Positions 15,889 to 25,034 are shown, counted from the first letter of the stretch. The stretch is DNA of 64,000 nucleotides from Leifsonia sp. 466MF (GCF_900100265.1 NZ_LT629696.1:1674001-1738000), one strand, 5' to 3'. Notes: generated by a model from the sequence alone, not told the origin. A program made the numbers and translations.

Positions 15889-17280
15889 TCAGACCGGGAC
15901 GATGTCCCCCAGCTTCCAGCTGCGGTCGAAGTACGGCTCGAGCGGGCCGTAGAGGCGGAAGTACGAGAACCAGTGCTTGCCAGGGATGGTCTGCACCCAG
16001 TTCGTGTCGCCCGTCGCGGGCGGTGTCGGGCCGAAGAACAGGTCGACGGAGCCGTCGGCGTTGGTGACCAGCTCGGGGTCGCGCGAGCCGCGGTCGCCGC
16101 GCTGCTGCTCGGTGTCGATCAGGCAGCGTGTGGCCACGTCGTAGACGGTGGCCGACCAGAACAGCTTCGCCGGGACCTCCGCGGGCACGTGAAGGGTGTA
16201 GCTGCGGCCGCCGTCGAGCCACGCGCCGTCGCCGTCGGTGTACGCGCCGAGATACGCCTGGCCGACGCCGGGCGTCTGGCTCTTCATCGCCTCCGAGTAG
16301 CTGACCGCCTCGTAGAACCAGGAGGCGCGTTCGAGCAGCTCGTCATATCCATCGCCGCGCTGTGCGGAGTCGTCGAGGACGATCGCCTGCTCCCAGCGCC
16401 GGTCCGGCCAGTAGGCGCCCTGCGCGAACCGCTTGGCGAACGTGTTCGCCTGCGCCATCAGCTCCCCCGCCGCCGCTCCCTGCTCCAGGATGCGGACCAG
16501 GCGCTCGGACGGCTCGAACGGCTTTCCCTTCTCGATGCCGAGCTGCTTGAGCATGGCGAGGTAGAAGCGGTCGCGCTCGTCGACCACCTCGCTCTGGTAA
16601 ATGTCGTGCAGCCGCCTCCAATAGTCGAGCCCGCGCGGCTGATCGCCGGTCCAGGGCCGGCCGTCGGGCGACACGATGCGCGTCGGGGCCGGGTTCTCGC
16701 GATCGGCGTACGGATAGATCCGCACGGCACGCACCAGGGCGTCGGCGCGCTCCGGGTCGGGGTCGAGCGTGCGGAACCCGAACATGATGTTGACGCCGGA
16801 GGACCGCAGGGTGCGATAGTCGTCGCCGAGACCATCCGGCTCGTCCATGCCGGGTCCGAGGATGACGTACTTGCCGCCTTGACCGCGGTCCGGGCCCATC
16901 TCGCCCATCGCACCCACCTCGCGCTGCCAGAAGTCGGAGACCCCTCCCGCCGTCGGTCCGGCGGGCAGTTCGATCACGAGAGGCCCGCTGGCGGACAGGT
17001 CGAAGAAGTTCAGGATGTACGGGGTCGTCGCGTTCGCCGTGATCAGTCCCAGCCGATCCCGGTAGCTGAGGTACCGCACCAGGTCGCTTCCGGTGGCGCC
17101 GAACACGTCGTAGTGCTGCGTCTTCCATTGCGCGTAGGAGACGAGCGGCAGGGCCCAGAGGTACGCCTGGCAGGCGAGCTGGTAGTCCAGTTCGTCGAAG
17201 ATCGTCGGGATCGCCTCGCTCGACGGCAGGTCGCCGTCGCTGGGGAGGTCGGCCAGTCGTCCGGGCAACTCGACGGTCAT
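15889..17280 (-). CDS. DUF1254/DUF1214 family protein
   Basis: 463 residues. The N-terminal DUF1254 region (QLACQAYLWALPLVSYAQWK) is followed by the C-terminal DUF1214 region (YTLHVPAEVPAKLFWSATVY, then DVATRCLI and WVQTIPGKHWFSYFRLYGP). The family is widespread and uncharacterised. No signal peptide is visible, unlike many relatives. It is a single gene on the minus strand, 171 bases from the divergent SulP gene. Confidence 0.9.
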   Translation of the reverse strand: MTVELPGRLADLPSDGDLPSSEAIPTIFDELDYQLACQAYLWALPLVSYAQWKTQHYDVFGATGSDLVRYLSYRDRLGLITANATTPYILNFFDLSASGPLVIELPAGPTAGGVSDFWQREVGAMGEMGPDRGQGGKYVILGPGMDEPDGLGDDYRTLRSSGVNIMFGFRTLDPDPERADALVRAVRIYPYADRENPAPTRIVSPDGRPWTGDQPRGLDYWRRLHDIYQSEVVDERDRFYLAMLKQLGIEKGKPFEPSERLVRILEQGAAAGELMAQANTFAKRFAQGAYWPDRRWEQAIVLDDSAQRGDGYDELLERASWFYEAVSYSEAMKSQTPGVGQAYLGAYTDGDGAWLDGGRSYTLHVPAEVPAKLFWSATVYDVATRCLIDTEQQRGDRGSRDPELVTNADGSVDLFFGPTPPATGDTNWVQTIPGKHWFSYFRLYGPLEPYFDRSWKLGDIVPV

Positions 17281-17451
17281 GGTTTCGTCCCTCCGACGAG
17301 GTCGAGTCGACGTCCCCCGACCGTACGATGCGCTCGCGTCGTCGCGGCACGTGGCGCCAGGATATTGACCGAGCGGGCCGGCGTCTAGGGGCGGTGTCCG
17401 GCGAGAATCCGGCTCTAGCGCGGCCCATCCGTCTCCCCCCAGACTGAGCGC

Positions 17452-19098
17452 ATGCAGCGACCGCTCACGGGTCTCACCTGGCGCAATGCCGGCGGCGAGG
17501 CGGTCGCGGGCGTCACGCTGCTGGCCATCGCCGTGCCGCTCAACATCGGCTACGCGCAGATCGCCGGGCTGCCGCCCACGGCCGGGCTGTACGCGCTTGT
17601 GCTCCCCGCGATCGTGTACGCCCTGATCGTGTCGTCCCGGCAGCTGGTGGCGTCGCCGGATGCGGCGGCGGCCGCGCTCGTCGCCTCCTCCATCGGCGGA
17701 CTGGCCGTCGCGGGGTCCGCCGACTACCTCACCCTGGCGTTCGCGCAGGCGATCATCTGCGGAGTGCTGTTCGCGTTCGCGGCGGTGCTCAAGCTCGGGT
17801 TCCTGGCGAACTTCCTCTCCAAGCCCATCCTGGTCGGGTTCGTCGGCGGGCTGGCGCTCGACATCCTGGTCAGCCAGATCGCCAAGATGCTCGGGGTCAA
17901 GATCGACTCCGGCGCCGAGTTCACCGACAAAGTCGGCGCGCTCGTCACCGGGCTACCCACCCTGAACGGCTGGTCGGTGCTGATCGCCGCCCTCTCTGTG
18001 GTCGTGCTCGTGGTCGGCAAGCGCGTCGCCCGGGCGGTCCCGTGGGCGCTGATCGTGCTCGTGGTCGCGACCGTGGCCGTCGTCGCCAGCGGGCTGGAGG
18101 CGCAGGGCGTCTCCGTGCTCGGCCCGGTGGATGCGGGTCCGCCGACCCTCACCTGGCCGGTGCTCGACTGGGGTCGCTGGCTCGCCCTCATCCCCTCGGC
18201 CATCGCGCTGACGCTGGTGACCATGGCCGAAGGGCTGCTCGTCGCGCGCAGTTACGGCGAGAAGCACCGCTACGGCACGAGCCCCAACCGCGACCTGCTC
18301 GCGTTCGGGGCGGCGAACGTCGCCGCCGGCGCGACGGGCGGCTTCGCGGTCGGGTCGTCGACCTCGCGCACCGCGGCGATGGACCAGGCGGGATCTCGCA
18401 CCCAGCTGCCGTCGCTGGTCGCGGCCGTCGGCACCCTGCTGCTGCTCGTGTTCGGCACGGGACTGCTGGAGCACATCCCCTCGCCTGCCATCGGCGCGAT
18501 CGTGGGCGTCGCGATCATCCCGCTGCTCGGCATCCGCGAATTCGGGGAGCTGTGGCGGCAGGACCGGTTCGAGTTCGCGATCGGCGCCGTCTGCTTCGTC
18601 GTGACCGTGCTGATCGGCGCGATCCCGGGCATCTTCGTTGCCTTCGTCCTCGCGCTGATCAACCTCGCCCAGCGGGCCTCCTCCCCCGCCATCGACGTCC
18701 TCGAGGCGGACGGCGACCCGCACTCGTCGCTGCTCGACCCGGCGCCGCGCGGAGCGACGACGGCCCCGGGCATCGTGATCATCCGCCTCGCGGCTCCCCT
18801 GTTCTTCGCGAACGGGTCGGTCTTCGCCGACGCCGTCAAGCGCGCGGTCACCTCGGCGAGCGGCGTCCGGAACGTCGTCCTCGACCTCGAGGCGGTGACC
18901 GACATCGACGTGACCGGCGCCGAGGCCTTCGCCGGCCTGAAGGCCTGGCTGCACGACAACGGCGTCGGCCTGTCGTTCAGCCGCCCGCGCACCGAACTCG
19001 TCGACCGGATGCGCGACCTCGGCGTGCTCGACGACGAGCGCCTCTACCCGACCAACCGGGCCGCGCTCGCGGACCTCGGCGCCCCCTCCGTCGGCTGA
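17452..19098 (+). CDS. SulP family anion transporter with STAS domain (copy A)
   Basis: 548 residues. About twelve membrane segments start with the SulP signature (AVPLNIGYAQIAGLPPTAGL; then SRQLVASPDAAAAAL), and a cytoplasmic STAS domain follows (residues ~440-545, LDLEAVTDIDVTGAEAFAGL). SulP proteins carry sulfate, bicarbonate or other anions; the substrate cannot be told here. It is followed 24 bases later by a GAP/Sap-type membrane protein. A second SulP-GAP set lies 4-8 kb downstream. Confidence 0.92.
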   Translation: MQRPLTGLTWRNAGGEAVAGVTLLAIAVPLNIGYAQIAGLPPTAGLYALVLPAIVYALIVSSRQLVASPDAAAAALVASSIGGLAVAGSADYLTLAFAQAIICGVLFAFAAVLKLGFLANFLSKPILVGFVGGLALDILVSQIAKMLGVKIDSGAEFTDKVGALVTGLPTLNGWSVLIAALSVVVLVVGKRVARAVPWALIVLVVATVAVVASGLEAQGVSVLGPVDAGPPTLTWPVLDWGRWLALIPSAIALTLVTMAEGLLVARSYGEKHRYGTSPNRDLLAFGAANVAAGATGGFAVGSSTSRTAAMDQAGSRTQLPSLVAAVGTLLLLVFGTGLLEHIPSPAIGAIVGVAIIPLLGIREFGELWRQDRFEFAIGAVCFVVTVLIGAIPGIFVAFVLALINLAQRASSPAIDVLEADGDPHSSLLDPAPRGATTAPGIVIIRLAAPLFFANGSVFADAVKRAVTSASGVRNVVLDLEAVTDIDVTGAEAFAGLKAWLHDNGVGLSFSRPRTELVDRMRDLGVLDDERLYPTNRAALADLGAPSVG

Positions 19099-19122
19099 CG
19101 GCCACGAGAAAGCAGGACACCC

Positions 19123-19794
19123 ATGGGACCGGTCATCGGAGACGTCATCCCGCTCGCGCTCGGCGTGGCGATCAGCCCCATCCCGATCATCGCGGCGATC
19201 CTCATGCTGCTGTCGCCGAAAGCGCGCGGGACCAGCCTGGGCTTCCTCCTCGGCTGGCTGCTCGGCATCGTCGTCGCCGTCGTGGTGTTCACCCTCCTCT
19301 CGTCGGTCCTGCCGCAGGGCGACCCGGACGAGTCCAAGCCGATCCTGGGCACCGTCGAGATCGTGCTGGGCCTGCTGCTGCTCGTGCTCGCGGTGCAGCA
19401 GTGGCGCGGGCGCCCGAAGGTCGGTACCGAACCGGCGCTGCCGAAGTGGATGTCGGCGATCGACACGATGACGGGCGCCCGAGCGCTCGTGCTCGGCTTC
19501 CTCCTCTCCGCCCTCAACCCGAAGAACCTGCTCATGGGTGTCGCCGCCGGCGTCGCGATCGGCTCCGACGCGCAGACGACGGCGGAGACGGTCGTCGCGG
19601 TGATCGTCTACACGGTGATCGCCGCATCCACCGTCGCCATCCCCGTCATCGCCTACCTGGCCGCCTCCGCCCGGATGGCCCGCCCCCTCGAATCCCTGCG
19701 CACCTGGCTGGTCTACAACAACGCCACCATCATGGCCGTGCTGCTCCTGGTGATCGGCGTCGTGCTGATCGGCAAGGGGCTCGGGGAGTTCTGA
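19123..19794 (+). CDS. GAP/Sap family integral membrane protein (copy A)
   Basis: 223 residues, six predicted membrane segments. The opening IPLALGVAISPIPIIAAILM and the central SALNPKNLLMGVAAGVAI are typical of the GAP family (mycobacterial sulfolipid-1/glycopeptidolipid addressing proteins), a LysE-superfamily-like fold. A basic loop before the second half (QQWRGRPKVG) is usual. Probably co-transcribed with the SulP gene upstream. Function outside mycobacteria is unknown. Confidence 0.88.
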   Translation: MGPVIGDVIPLALGVAISPIPIIAAILMLLSPKARGTSLGFLLGWLLGIVVAVVVFTLLSSVLPQGDPDESKPILGTVEIVLGLLLLVLAVQQWRGRPKVGTEPALPKWMSAIDTMTGARALVLGFLLSALNPKNLLMGVAAGVAIGSDAQTTAETVVAVIVYTVIAASTVAIPVIAYLAASARMARPLESLRTWLVYNNATIMAVLLLVIGVVLIGKGLGEF

Positions 19795-19852
19795 CGGCCC
19801 TCGAGAGTCTCGGCGTGGTGGAGAAGGCCACGGCTGCTGCTCCGCGCCCCTC

Positions 19853-20395
19853 TCAGGACGGGTGGCGCTCTGCCAAGGCGGCGAGCACCTGGGCGACGGA
19901 GGCGTCGATGGGTGTGCGCGCATCCACTGGTATCGCGTGCTCGTCCGTCTCCGGAGCCTCGAAGGCGCCCAGGTGCGCATCCATCACGTCGTCGGTGACG
20001 TCGTGGCGGGCGAGGTCGCTGCGGTTCGCCGCGAGACGCGCGCGGATCAGCTCCTCCGGGGCGTCGACGAAGACGAGGGCCGTCTCGGCGTGAGCGCGGG
20101 CGGCGAGTTCACGCCAGCGGTCGCGGAGGAAGCGCGGCGAACTCGTATCGTCGACGACGACGGCGCGTCCCGCGCTGAGCGCTTCTTCGACACGAGCCGA
20201 CGCTTCGTCGTTGGTGCGCATCCACTCGGACACGGCGATGCCGTCGCCGCCGCGCAGTCCGCGCTCTTCGTTGATGGCGTCGAGGCTCACCCGTTGCGCC
20301 CCGAGCCGGTCTGCCAGCGCGAGCGCGAGCGTCGACTTTCCGGAGAACGAGCGCCCGCACATGACAACCAGCAGAGGTGCGTTGCGGGTGGTCAC
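19853..20395 (-). CDS. P-loop kinase-like ATPase
   Basis: 180 residues. Walker A is GRSFSGKST (residues ~14-22), then DAINEERG, and a Walker B-like AVVVDDTSSPRFLR. The fold matches small nucleotide or antibiotic kinases (AAA_33). The GTG start overlaps the stop of the esterase gene upstream (GTGA). It is the last of three overlapping genes. Substrate unknown. Confidence 0.82.
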   Translation of the reverse strand: MTTRNAPLLVVMCGRSFSGKSTLALALADRLGAQRVSLDAINEERGLRGGDGIAVSEWMRTNDEASARVEEALSAGRAVVVDDTSSPRFLRDRWRELAARAHAETALVFVDAPEELIRARLAANRSDLARHDVTDDVMDAHLGAFEAPETDEHAIPVDARTPIDASVAQVLAALAERHPS

Positions 20396-21252
20396 CGAGT
20401 CGCCTCGGCTGGCCGGTCTACCGCCCTCCACAGCCACCGGAGCGCATCGGGCAGCAGCACGCCGCCGTGATTCGCACTGTGGCCGCCGTCGCCGAGAACG
20501 AGTCGCATGTCGTATCCGGCTTCCGCGAGCGCAGCCGCCGTGCGGAGGTTTTCCGCGAACCAATTGCCGGTCCGCTGATTCCAGCCGAGGTCGCGGTGGG
20601 CGGCATGCAGGAGGATGCGCGTCGCCCGCGTCGGCTCGGTTCCGAGCAGTGCGGGATATGGGTTCCCGCCGGGCATCTGGGCGAAGCTGGCATTGAACGC
20701 GATCACGCGGCCGAACTGATCCGGTCGCATCCACGCGGCCGTGAAGGCAGCGTTGCCACCCGAGCTGCCGCCGCAGATGCCGCGGTCGGCCGCCCTCTGA
20801 GAGAGGACGTGACGCTCCCCCACCGCGGCGAGCACATCATCCACGAGGAAGTCGGCATAGCGGGCGTCGAAGGCGTCGTACTCCCGGTTGCGGTTCTTCT
20901 GGCCGTCGGCCAGCACGCCCGGGTCGACGAAGACGCCGATCATCGGAGGGATCGCACCCTGATGGATGAGGTTGTCCAGCACGACTCCGCCGCGCACGTC
21001 GCCGTCGGGGTCGAGGTACCACCAGCCGTCGTTGAACACCATCACGCGGGCGGGAGAACCGGCATCCACGCCGGGCGGCACGTGGACCCACACGGTGCGG
21101 CTCGTACCGGGGAACCGGATTGAGCTCTCCAACTCGAACCGCGTGGTGACGCCGGCAGGCACGCCCTCCTGTGGCGCCGAATCCGGCCCGGGCACGTAGT
21201 GAACGTCGGCCTGGTCGATCGGGAGAGGATGGAAGGGAACGTCCGTGGTCAT
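20392..21252 (-). CDS. Esterase, alpha/beta hydrolase (enterochelin-esterase-like)
   Basis: 286 residues. A beta-sandwich-like N-terminal segment (SSIRFPGTSRTVWVHVPPGV) leads into the hydrolase: the Ser nucleophile in GICGGSSGGNAAF, and His in GDGGHSANHGG near the C-terminus. This is the Fes/IroE/esterase-D architecture. No signal peptide, so cytoplasmic. It overlaps the upstream kinase gene by 4 bases (ATGA) and the downstream kinase gene by 4 bases (GTGA). The long open frame upstream of 21252 is a shadow of the kinase gene. Confidence 0.85.
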   Translation of the reverse strand: MTTDVPFHPLPIDQADVHYVPGPDSAPQEGVPAGVTTRFELESSIRFPGTSRTVWVHVPPGVDAGSPARVMVFNDGWWYLDPDGDVRGGVVLDNLIHQGAIPPMIGVFVDPGVLADGQKNRNREYDAFDARYADFLVDDVLAAVGERHVLSQRAADRGICGGSSGGNAAFTAAWMRPDQFGRVIAFNASFAQMPGGNPYPALLGTEPTRATRILLHAAHRDLGWNQRTGNWFAENLRTAAALAEAGYDMRLVLGDGGHSANHGGVLLPDALRWLWRAVDRPAEATR

Positions 21253-21824
21253 GCCGAACCATCTTCGACCGGCGAGCCGGACAGGGTGTGTGGAAGCCAG
21301 CTGACCGTACGGAGGATGTCGACCGCGACCTCCTCCGGCGTCCTGCCCGTCGTGTCGATGCGCATCACGGACTCGGGGGCGTGGGCTTCCAGCCGTACCG
21401 CAGCTGCCGCACTGCGCGCCAGGTGGGCGTCGAAGGATGCGCCGCGCTCGCGCTGGGCCAGCCGTCCCCGGACCGCTTCGTCGCTGCCCTGCAGGAGGAC
21501 GGCCGCGATCTCCGCATCCTCGCCGAGTGCCTGCCGCAGCTGCGGGATCGTGACCACGGCCGCCGTGTTCGTGTAGACGAGGCGGCCGTATCCCAGGTCG
21601 CGGTAGTTGGTCCACATCGCGGCGAGGTTTCGCTCCGCGAGCAGCGCTTCCGGATACGCGCCCCACGGGGCTGGGTGCGCCAGGTCGAGGTTGTCGCCCT
21701 CGATGATGGCGTGCGCGACGTCGCCGGCCGAGAGGATGTCGTGGATCGCCAGCGCGACCGTCGACTTGCCGACTCCCGAGCGGCCGCCGATCAGCAGCGC
21801 CTTCGTCGCAGTGGTGGTCGGCAC
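21249..21824 (-). CDS. P-loop kinase-like ATPase (zeta/APS-kinase-like)
   Basis: 191 residues with Walker A GGRSGVGKST (residues ~13-22), an AHAIIEGDNLDLAHP segment, and an arginine-rich lid region (RGRLAQRERGASFDAHL). It resembles small kinases that phosphorylate sugars, antibiotics or nucleotides. First gene of the kinase-esterase-kinase operon. It is divergent from SulP copy B: the two starts lie 69 bases apart. Confidence 0.8.
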   Translation of the reverse strand: MPTTTATKALLIGGRSGVGKSTVALAIHDILSAGDVAHAIIEGDNLDLAHPAPWGAYPEALLAERNLAAMWTNYRDLGYGRLVYTNTAAVVTIPQLRQALGEDAEIAAVLLQGSDEAVRGRLAQRERGASFDAHLARSAAAAVRLEAHAPESVMRIDTTGRTPEEVAVDILRTVSWLPHTLSGSPVEDGSA

Positions 21825-21880
21825 GGTGGGAATCTATCCGAGGGCTCAACTGCTGTCCAGCCGGGAGCGGCGGCCGTCGC

Positions 21881-21886
21881 TACCCT
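21881..21886 (+). promoter_or_regulatory. TACCCT -10 box, leaderless start of SulP copy B
   Basis: TACCCT lies 7 bases before the GTG at 21894 with no Shine-Dalgarno between, the pattern of a leaderless transcript. The same TACCCT, preceded by GTCG, appears before GAP copy B (25109-25114). Confidence 0.5.
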
Positions 21887-21893
21887 GTGGCCT

Positions 21894-23558
21894 GTGCGCG
21901 CCAAGAAGCGACGGCTGCGTCGCCGTGACATCGTCAAGGACGCCATCGCCGGGATCGTCCTCGGCATCGAGAGCGTGCCGGACGGCCTGGCGTCCGGGCT
22001 GCTCGCCGGCGTCAACCCGCTCGCCGGGCTCTATGCGTACCTGTACGGGATGGTCGGCGCGGCCGTGCTCACGAGCAGCACGTTCATGGCGGTGCAGGCG
22101 ACCGGGGCGATGGCCCTCGTCATCCAGGACGCGAACCTGGAGACGCGTCCCGACCCGGACCGTGCGCTCTTCACGCTCGCCCTCATGACCGGGCTGGTCA
22201 TGTGCATCGCCGGGTTGCTGAAGGGCGGACGGCTGATCCGCTTCGTCCCCGCCGACGTCATGACCGGGTTCATCACCGCGGTGGGCGTCAACATCATCCT
22301 CGGCCAGCTATCGGCGTTCACCGGCTACTCGGGGGAAGGCAGCAACCGGGTGACGCGGTCGATCGACCTGCTCCGGCACATCCCGCAATGGAGCATCCCG
22401 ACCGTGATCGTCGGTGCCGTCACGATCCTCACCATCGTCGTGCTCCAGCGCACACCTGTGGGCGGGTTCGGGCTCGTCATCGCGGTCGTCGTCGGGTCGC
22501 TGACCGCCGCCGCTCTGAATCTGTGGGTGGATGCGCGGGTGCCCCTGCTCGGCGACATCGTGGTGGTTCCGGCCGGACTGCCGCTGCCAACGCTGCCGTC
22601 GATCGGCGACGTCCCGTACCTGCTGATCCCCGCGGTGTCCCTGGCGCTCGTCGGACTGATCCAGGGCGCCGGGGTGTCCGCGGGCATCCCGACGGCGACT
22701 GGGCGGCCGGCGAACGCATCCCGCGACTTCATCGGGCAGGGGGTCGGCAACATCGTCTCGGGGCTGTTCCGCGGAATGCCCGTCGGCGGGTCGATGTCGG
22801 GGTCCTCCCTGCTGGTCACTGCGGGAGCGCGGTCGAAGCTGGCGCTGTTCGTCGCCGGCGTGACGATGGCGCTGGTCATCGTGTTCGCGTCGGGCATCGT
22901 GGCGCTCACGGCGATGCCGGCGCTCGCCGGGCTGCTCATGACGATCGGCTACGCAGCCATCAAGCCGAGCCGCGTGTACTCGGTCGTGAAGAGCGGGATC
23001 CTGCCCACAGCGGTCATGACGGTCACTTTCGTGCTCACCCTCGTCATCCCGTTGCAGTTCGCCGTGCTCGCCGGAGTCGGGCTCGGCATCATCCTCTTCG
23101 TCGCGCGGCAGTCGAACCGGCTGCGGGTGCGGCAGGTGCACCTCGACGCGAGCGGCGGGATGCGCGAATCGGACCCGCCGGCCACCGTCGGCACGCGCGA
23201 GGTGATCGTGCTGCAGCCGTACGGGAGCCTGTTCTTCGCGAGCGCGCCCTCGTTCGAGCGGCAGCTGCCGAGCGTCGACGAGGAGACGGAGGGCTCCGTG
23301 GTGATCATCCGGCTGCGCGGGACCGACGAACTGGATCTGGCGCTCATCGACTCCCTCCGCCGTTACGCCCGCAGTCTGGCCGCCGCCTCATCCCGGTTGA
23401 AGCTGGTCATCAGCGAGGCGGCGGTGCGCCAGCAGCTCGCCGCGAGCGGGCTCCTCGCGGAGCTCGGCGAGGAGAACGTGTACCAGGGCACCGAGTGGAT
23501 CGGCAAAGCGGTGCAGCTCGCCTGGGCCGACGCCCAGCGCTCCGTCGCCCGCGAGTGA
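21894..23558 (+). CDS. SulP family anion transporter with STAS domain (copy B)
   Basis: 554 residues. SulP transmembrane region (GIESVPDGLASGLLAGVNPL, AVLTSSTFMAVQATGAMALV, FRGMPVGGSMSGSSLLV) plus a C-terminal STAS domain (GSVVIIRLRGTDELDLALID). It is clearly diverged from copy A, with a basic N-terminus (VRAKKRRLRRRDIVKD). The frame stays open back to 21171, but the protein-like part begins at this GTG, which sits 7 bases after a TACCCT box. Substrate unknown; relatives move sulfate or bicarbonate. Confidence 0.9.
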   Translation: MRAKKRRLRRRDIVKDAIAGIVLGIESVPDGLASGLLAGVNPLAGLYAYLYGMVGAAVLTSSTFMAVQATGAMALVIQDANLETRPDPDRALFTLALMTGLVMCIAGLLKGGRLIRFVPADVMTGFITAVGVNIILGQLSAFTGYSGEGSNRVTRSIDLLRHIPQWSIPTVIVGAVTILTIVVLQRTPVGGFGLVIAVVVGSLTAAALNLWVDARVPLLGDIVVVPAGLPLPTLPSIGDVPYLLIPAVSLALVGLIQGAGVSAGIPTATGRPANASRDFIGQGVGNIVSGLFRGMPVGGSMSGSSLLVTAGARSKLALFVAGVTMALVIVFASGIVALTAMPALAGLLMTIGYAAIKPSRVYSVVKSGILPTAVMTVTFVLTLVIPLQFAVLAGVGLGIILFVARQSNRLRVRQVHLDASGGMRESDPPATVGTREVIVLQPYGSLFFASAPSFERQLPSVDEETEGSVVIIRLRGTDELDLALIDSLRRYARSLAAASSRLKLVISEAAVRQQLAASGLLAELGEENVYQGTEWIGKAVQLAWADAQRSVARE

Positions 23559-23572
23559 CCCGTCTCTCGCAT

Positions 23573-23652
23573 CCGCCCACCGTCGAGTCCGCACAAACTG
23601 CACGCTGTGAGCCACCGGAGCGTGCAAAGTTTGCGGACTCGACGGTGGGCGG
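23573..23652. repeat. Intergenic palindrome, copy 1
   Basis: Two ~34-base arms (23573-23606 and 23619-23652) that are inverted copies apart from small indels, around a 12-base loop. Each arm contains CCACCGTCGAGTCCGC. It lies between the convergent SulP-B and metallo-hydrolase genes. A second copy with nearly the same arms is at 58119-58190. It could act as a bidirectional terminator or be a REP-like element. Confidence 0.85.
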
Positions 23653-23673
23653 AGGGGTGAGGTGCGGAGGGGG

Positions 23674-24306
23674 TCAGGGGGCGGTGAGACGGCCGGGTGC
23701 CCCGTGGCCGGGGCACACGAGGCGCGGGCGGAGGGACGCGATGAGGTGCTCGGTTTCGAGCGCCTGGCGCTTGTCGCTCGTGAGGACGGCGGGCATCTGG
23801 CGGAGGCGGCCCTTCGAGACCATCACCGCATCGCCCGCGAAGACGACGCCGCGGTACTCGACGATGACGTGACCCGGCGTATGGCCCGGCGCGGCGATCG
23901 CACGCACGCCGGGAACGATCTCCGTCTCCCCCGCGTCCGGCAGCTCGTGCAGGCTCGCCGGAACCTCGCTGGCACGCCAGACCCGCGCCAGGAAGCGGCG
24001 GAACCGCGTCGGCGGCGGCGTCTGGCTGCGGAGGATGTCGGCATCCCGAGCGCCGATCCACACCCGGGCTCCGGTCTCCCGCTGCAGCGCCGCGGCCGAC
24101 CCCGCGTGATCGGGGTCGTAGTGGGTGAGCACGATGTCGGTCACCGGGCCCAGACCGTGCTCGTCCCGCAGCTCGGCGATCAGGGCGGATGCGCCGCCGG
24201 GCGTCCCAGTGTCGATGACGACGGAGGAGTCGCCCGTGTCGACGAGATACGCGTTGGCGCCGGTCGCCTTCCGCAGGCGGTACACGCCGTCGGTGAGAAG
24301 CTGCAT
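23674..24306 (-). CDS. MBL-fold metallo-hydrolase
   Basis: 210 residues. The metal motif reads THYDPDHAGS (the usual HxHxDH with the second His replaced by Asp, a known variant), followed by APGHTPGHVIVEY, the GDAVM aspartate, and a final CPGHG. Likely a hydrolase of the glyoxalase II/lactonase group; substrate unknown. It converges on SulP copy B, with the palindromic repeat between them. Confidence 0.88.
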   Translation of the reverse strand: MQLLTDGVYRLRKATGANAYLVDTGDSSVVIDTGTPGGASALIAELRDEHGLGPVTDIVLTHYDPDHAGSAAALQRETGARVWIGARDADILRSQTPPPTRFRRFLARVWRASEVPASLHELPDAGETEIVPGVRAIAAPGHTPGHVIVEYRGVVFAGDAVMVSKGRLRQMPAVLTSDKRQALETEHLIASLRPRLVCPGHGAPGRLTAP

Positions 24307-24340
24307 GTGCTCAGCTTCGCACGGTGCGGCCGCGTTCTCC

Positions 24341-24676
24341 CTAGCGATCCAGGGAGGTACCTGACGGCGGCCCCTCGAGGCTGCCTTCGTCGAGCAGCTG
24401 GAGGCCGAGCGGCGTCGACGCGGACACGACCAGCGCGTTCACCCAGTCGCGGTTGATCTCGGGGAAGCGGCCGCCGGAGTACTTGAAGTGCAGGTCGGTC
24501 TGCGGGCCGATCCACACGCCGCTCCGGCCGTCGCCGACCGACTCGTTGTCGCGCCAATTCAGCATGAAGGTCTCATGGCGCCGGAGTTTCGTGGAGATCG
24601 CGATCTGGAGGTGGGCGAGAACGCGGTCGTCGAAGCTGATGGCCAGGCGCGCGGCGCCGTAGAAGAGGGTTCCCAT
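24341..24676 (-). CDS. Small DUF7882-like protein, 111 aa
   Basis: Opens MGTLFYGAARLAISFDDRVL and contains KLRRHETFMLNW, VWIGPQTDLHFKYSGG and PEINRDWVNALV. I recognise this as a small family common in Microbacteriaceae, often mislabelled as ATP-dependent DNA ligase; no ligase motif is present. GAGGTGAGAG precedes the ATG. Function unknown. It is next to another small unknown gene in the same direction. Confidence 0.75.
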   Translation of the reverse strand: MGTLFYGAARLAISFDDRVLAHLQIAISTKLRRHETFMLNWRDNESVGDGRSGVWIGPQTDLHFKYSGGRFPEINRDWVNALVVSASTPLGLQLLDEGSLEGPPSGTSLDR

Positions 24677-24707
24677 GTGTGCTCTCACCTCGTGTGGATG
24701 GTGCTGC

Positions 24708-25034
24708 TCATCCGAAGTCCCCCTCCGGGAGGTCCGAGTTCCGGCCGATGACCGGCGACGACGGCTGGAGGCGTGCCGTCTTGTCGCGCATCGACCGGGT
24801 CGACTCCGCATCCTGCAGGTCGGCGCCGCGGTCGAGCGCCGGTGCGGTGAACAGCTGGCTCGCCGGCCCGATGAGCAGGCGGGTCTCCCCGCGCAGGCCT
24901 TCGTCGGAGAGCGCCGGCACGACGACCAGATCCGACTTGCCGACATCCGCGAGGGCCTGCGCGTAGCGCACCAGTGCGTCGCAGACATCGTCGTCGAGGA
25001 AGATGTGCCCTCCCGCGTAGTAGAGCTTCTGCAT
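24708..25034 (-). CDS. Hypothetical protein, 108 aa
   Basis: Begins MQKLYYAGGHIFLDDDVCDA and contains VRYAQALADVGKSDLVVVPA and LLIGPASQLFTAPA. No membrane segment or signal peptide. The opening, a short strand plus Gly-rich turn, echoes the neighbouring 111-residue protein (MGTLFYG versus MQKLYYAGG). The two may be distant paralogues, and they are 31 bases apart on the same strand. Function unknown. Confidence 0.7.
   Translation of the reverse strand: MQKLYYAGGHIFLDDDVCDALVRYAQALADVGKSDLVVVPALSDEGLRGETRLLIGPASQLFTAPALDRGADLQDAESTRSMRDKTARLQPSSPVIGRNSDLPEGDFG

Noticed and set aside
17953..19980. A 675-codon minus-strand frame across SulP-A and GAP-A
   Set aside because: Composition is Asp/Gly/Arg-rich low complexity; the plus-strand frames encode recognisable membrane proteins.
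23573..23652. Terminal inverted repeats of an insertion sequence
   Set aside because: The arms are adjacent with only a 12-base loop, no transposase and no target-site duplication, so it is an intergenic palindrome and not an IS.
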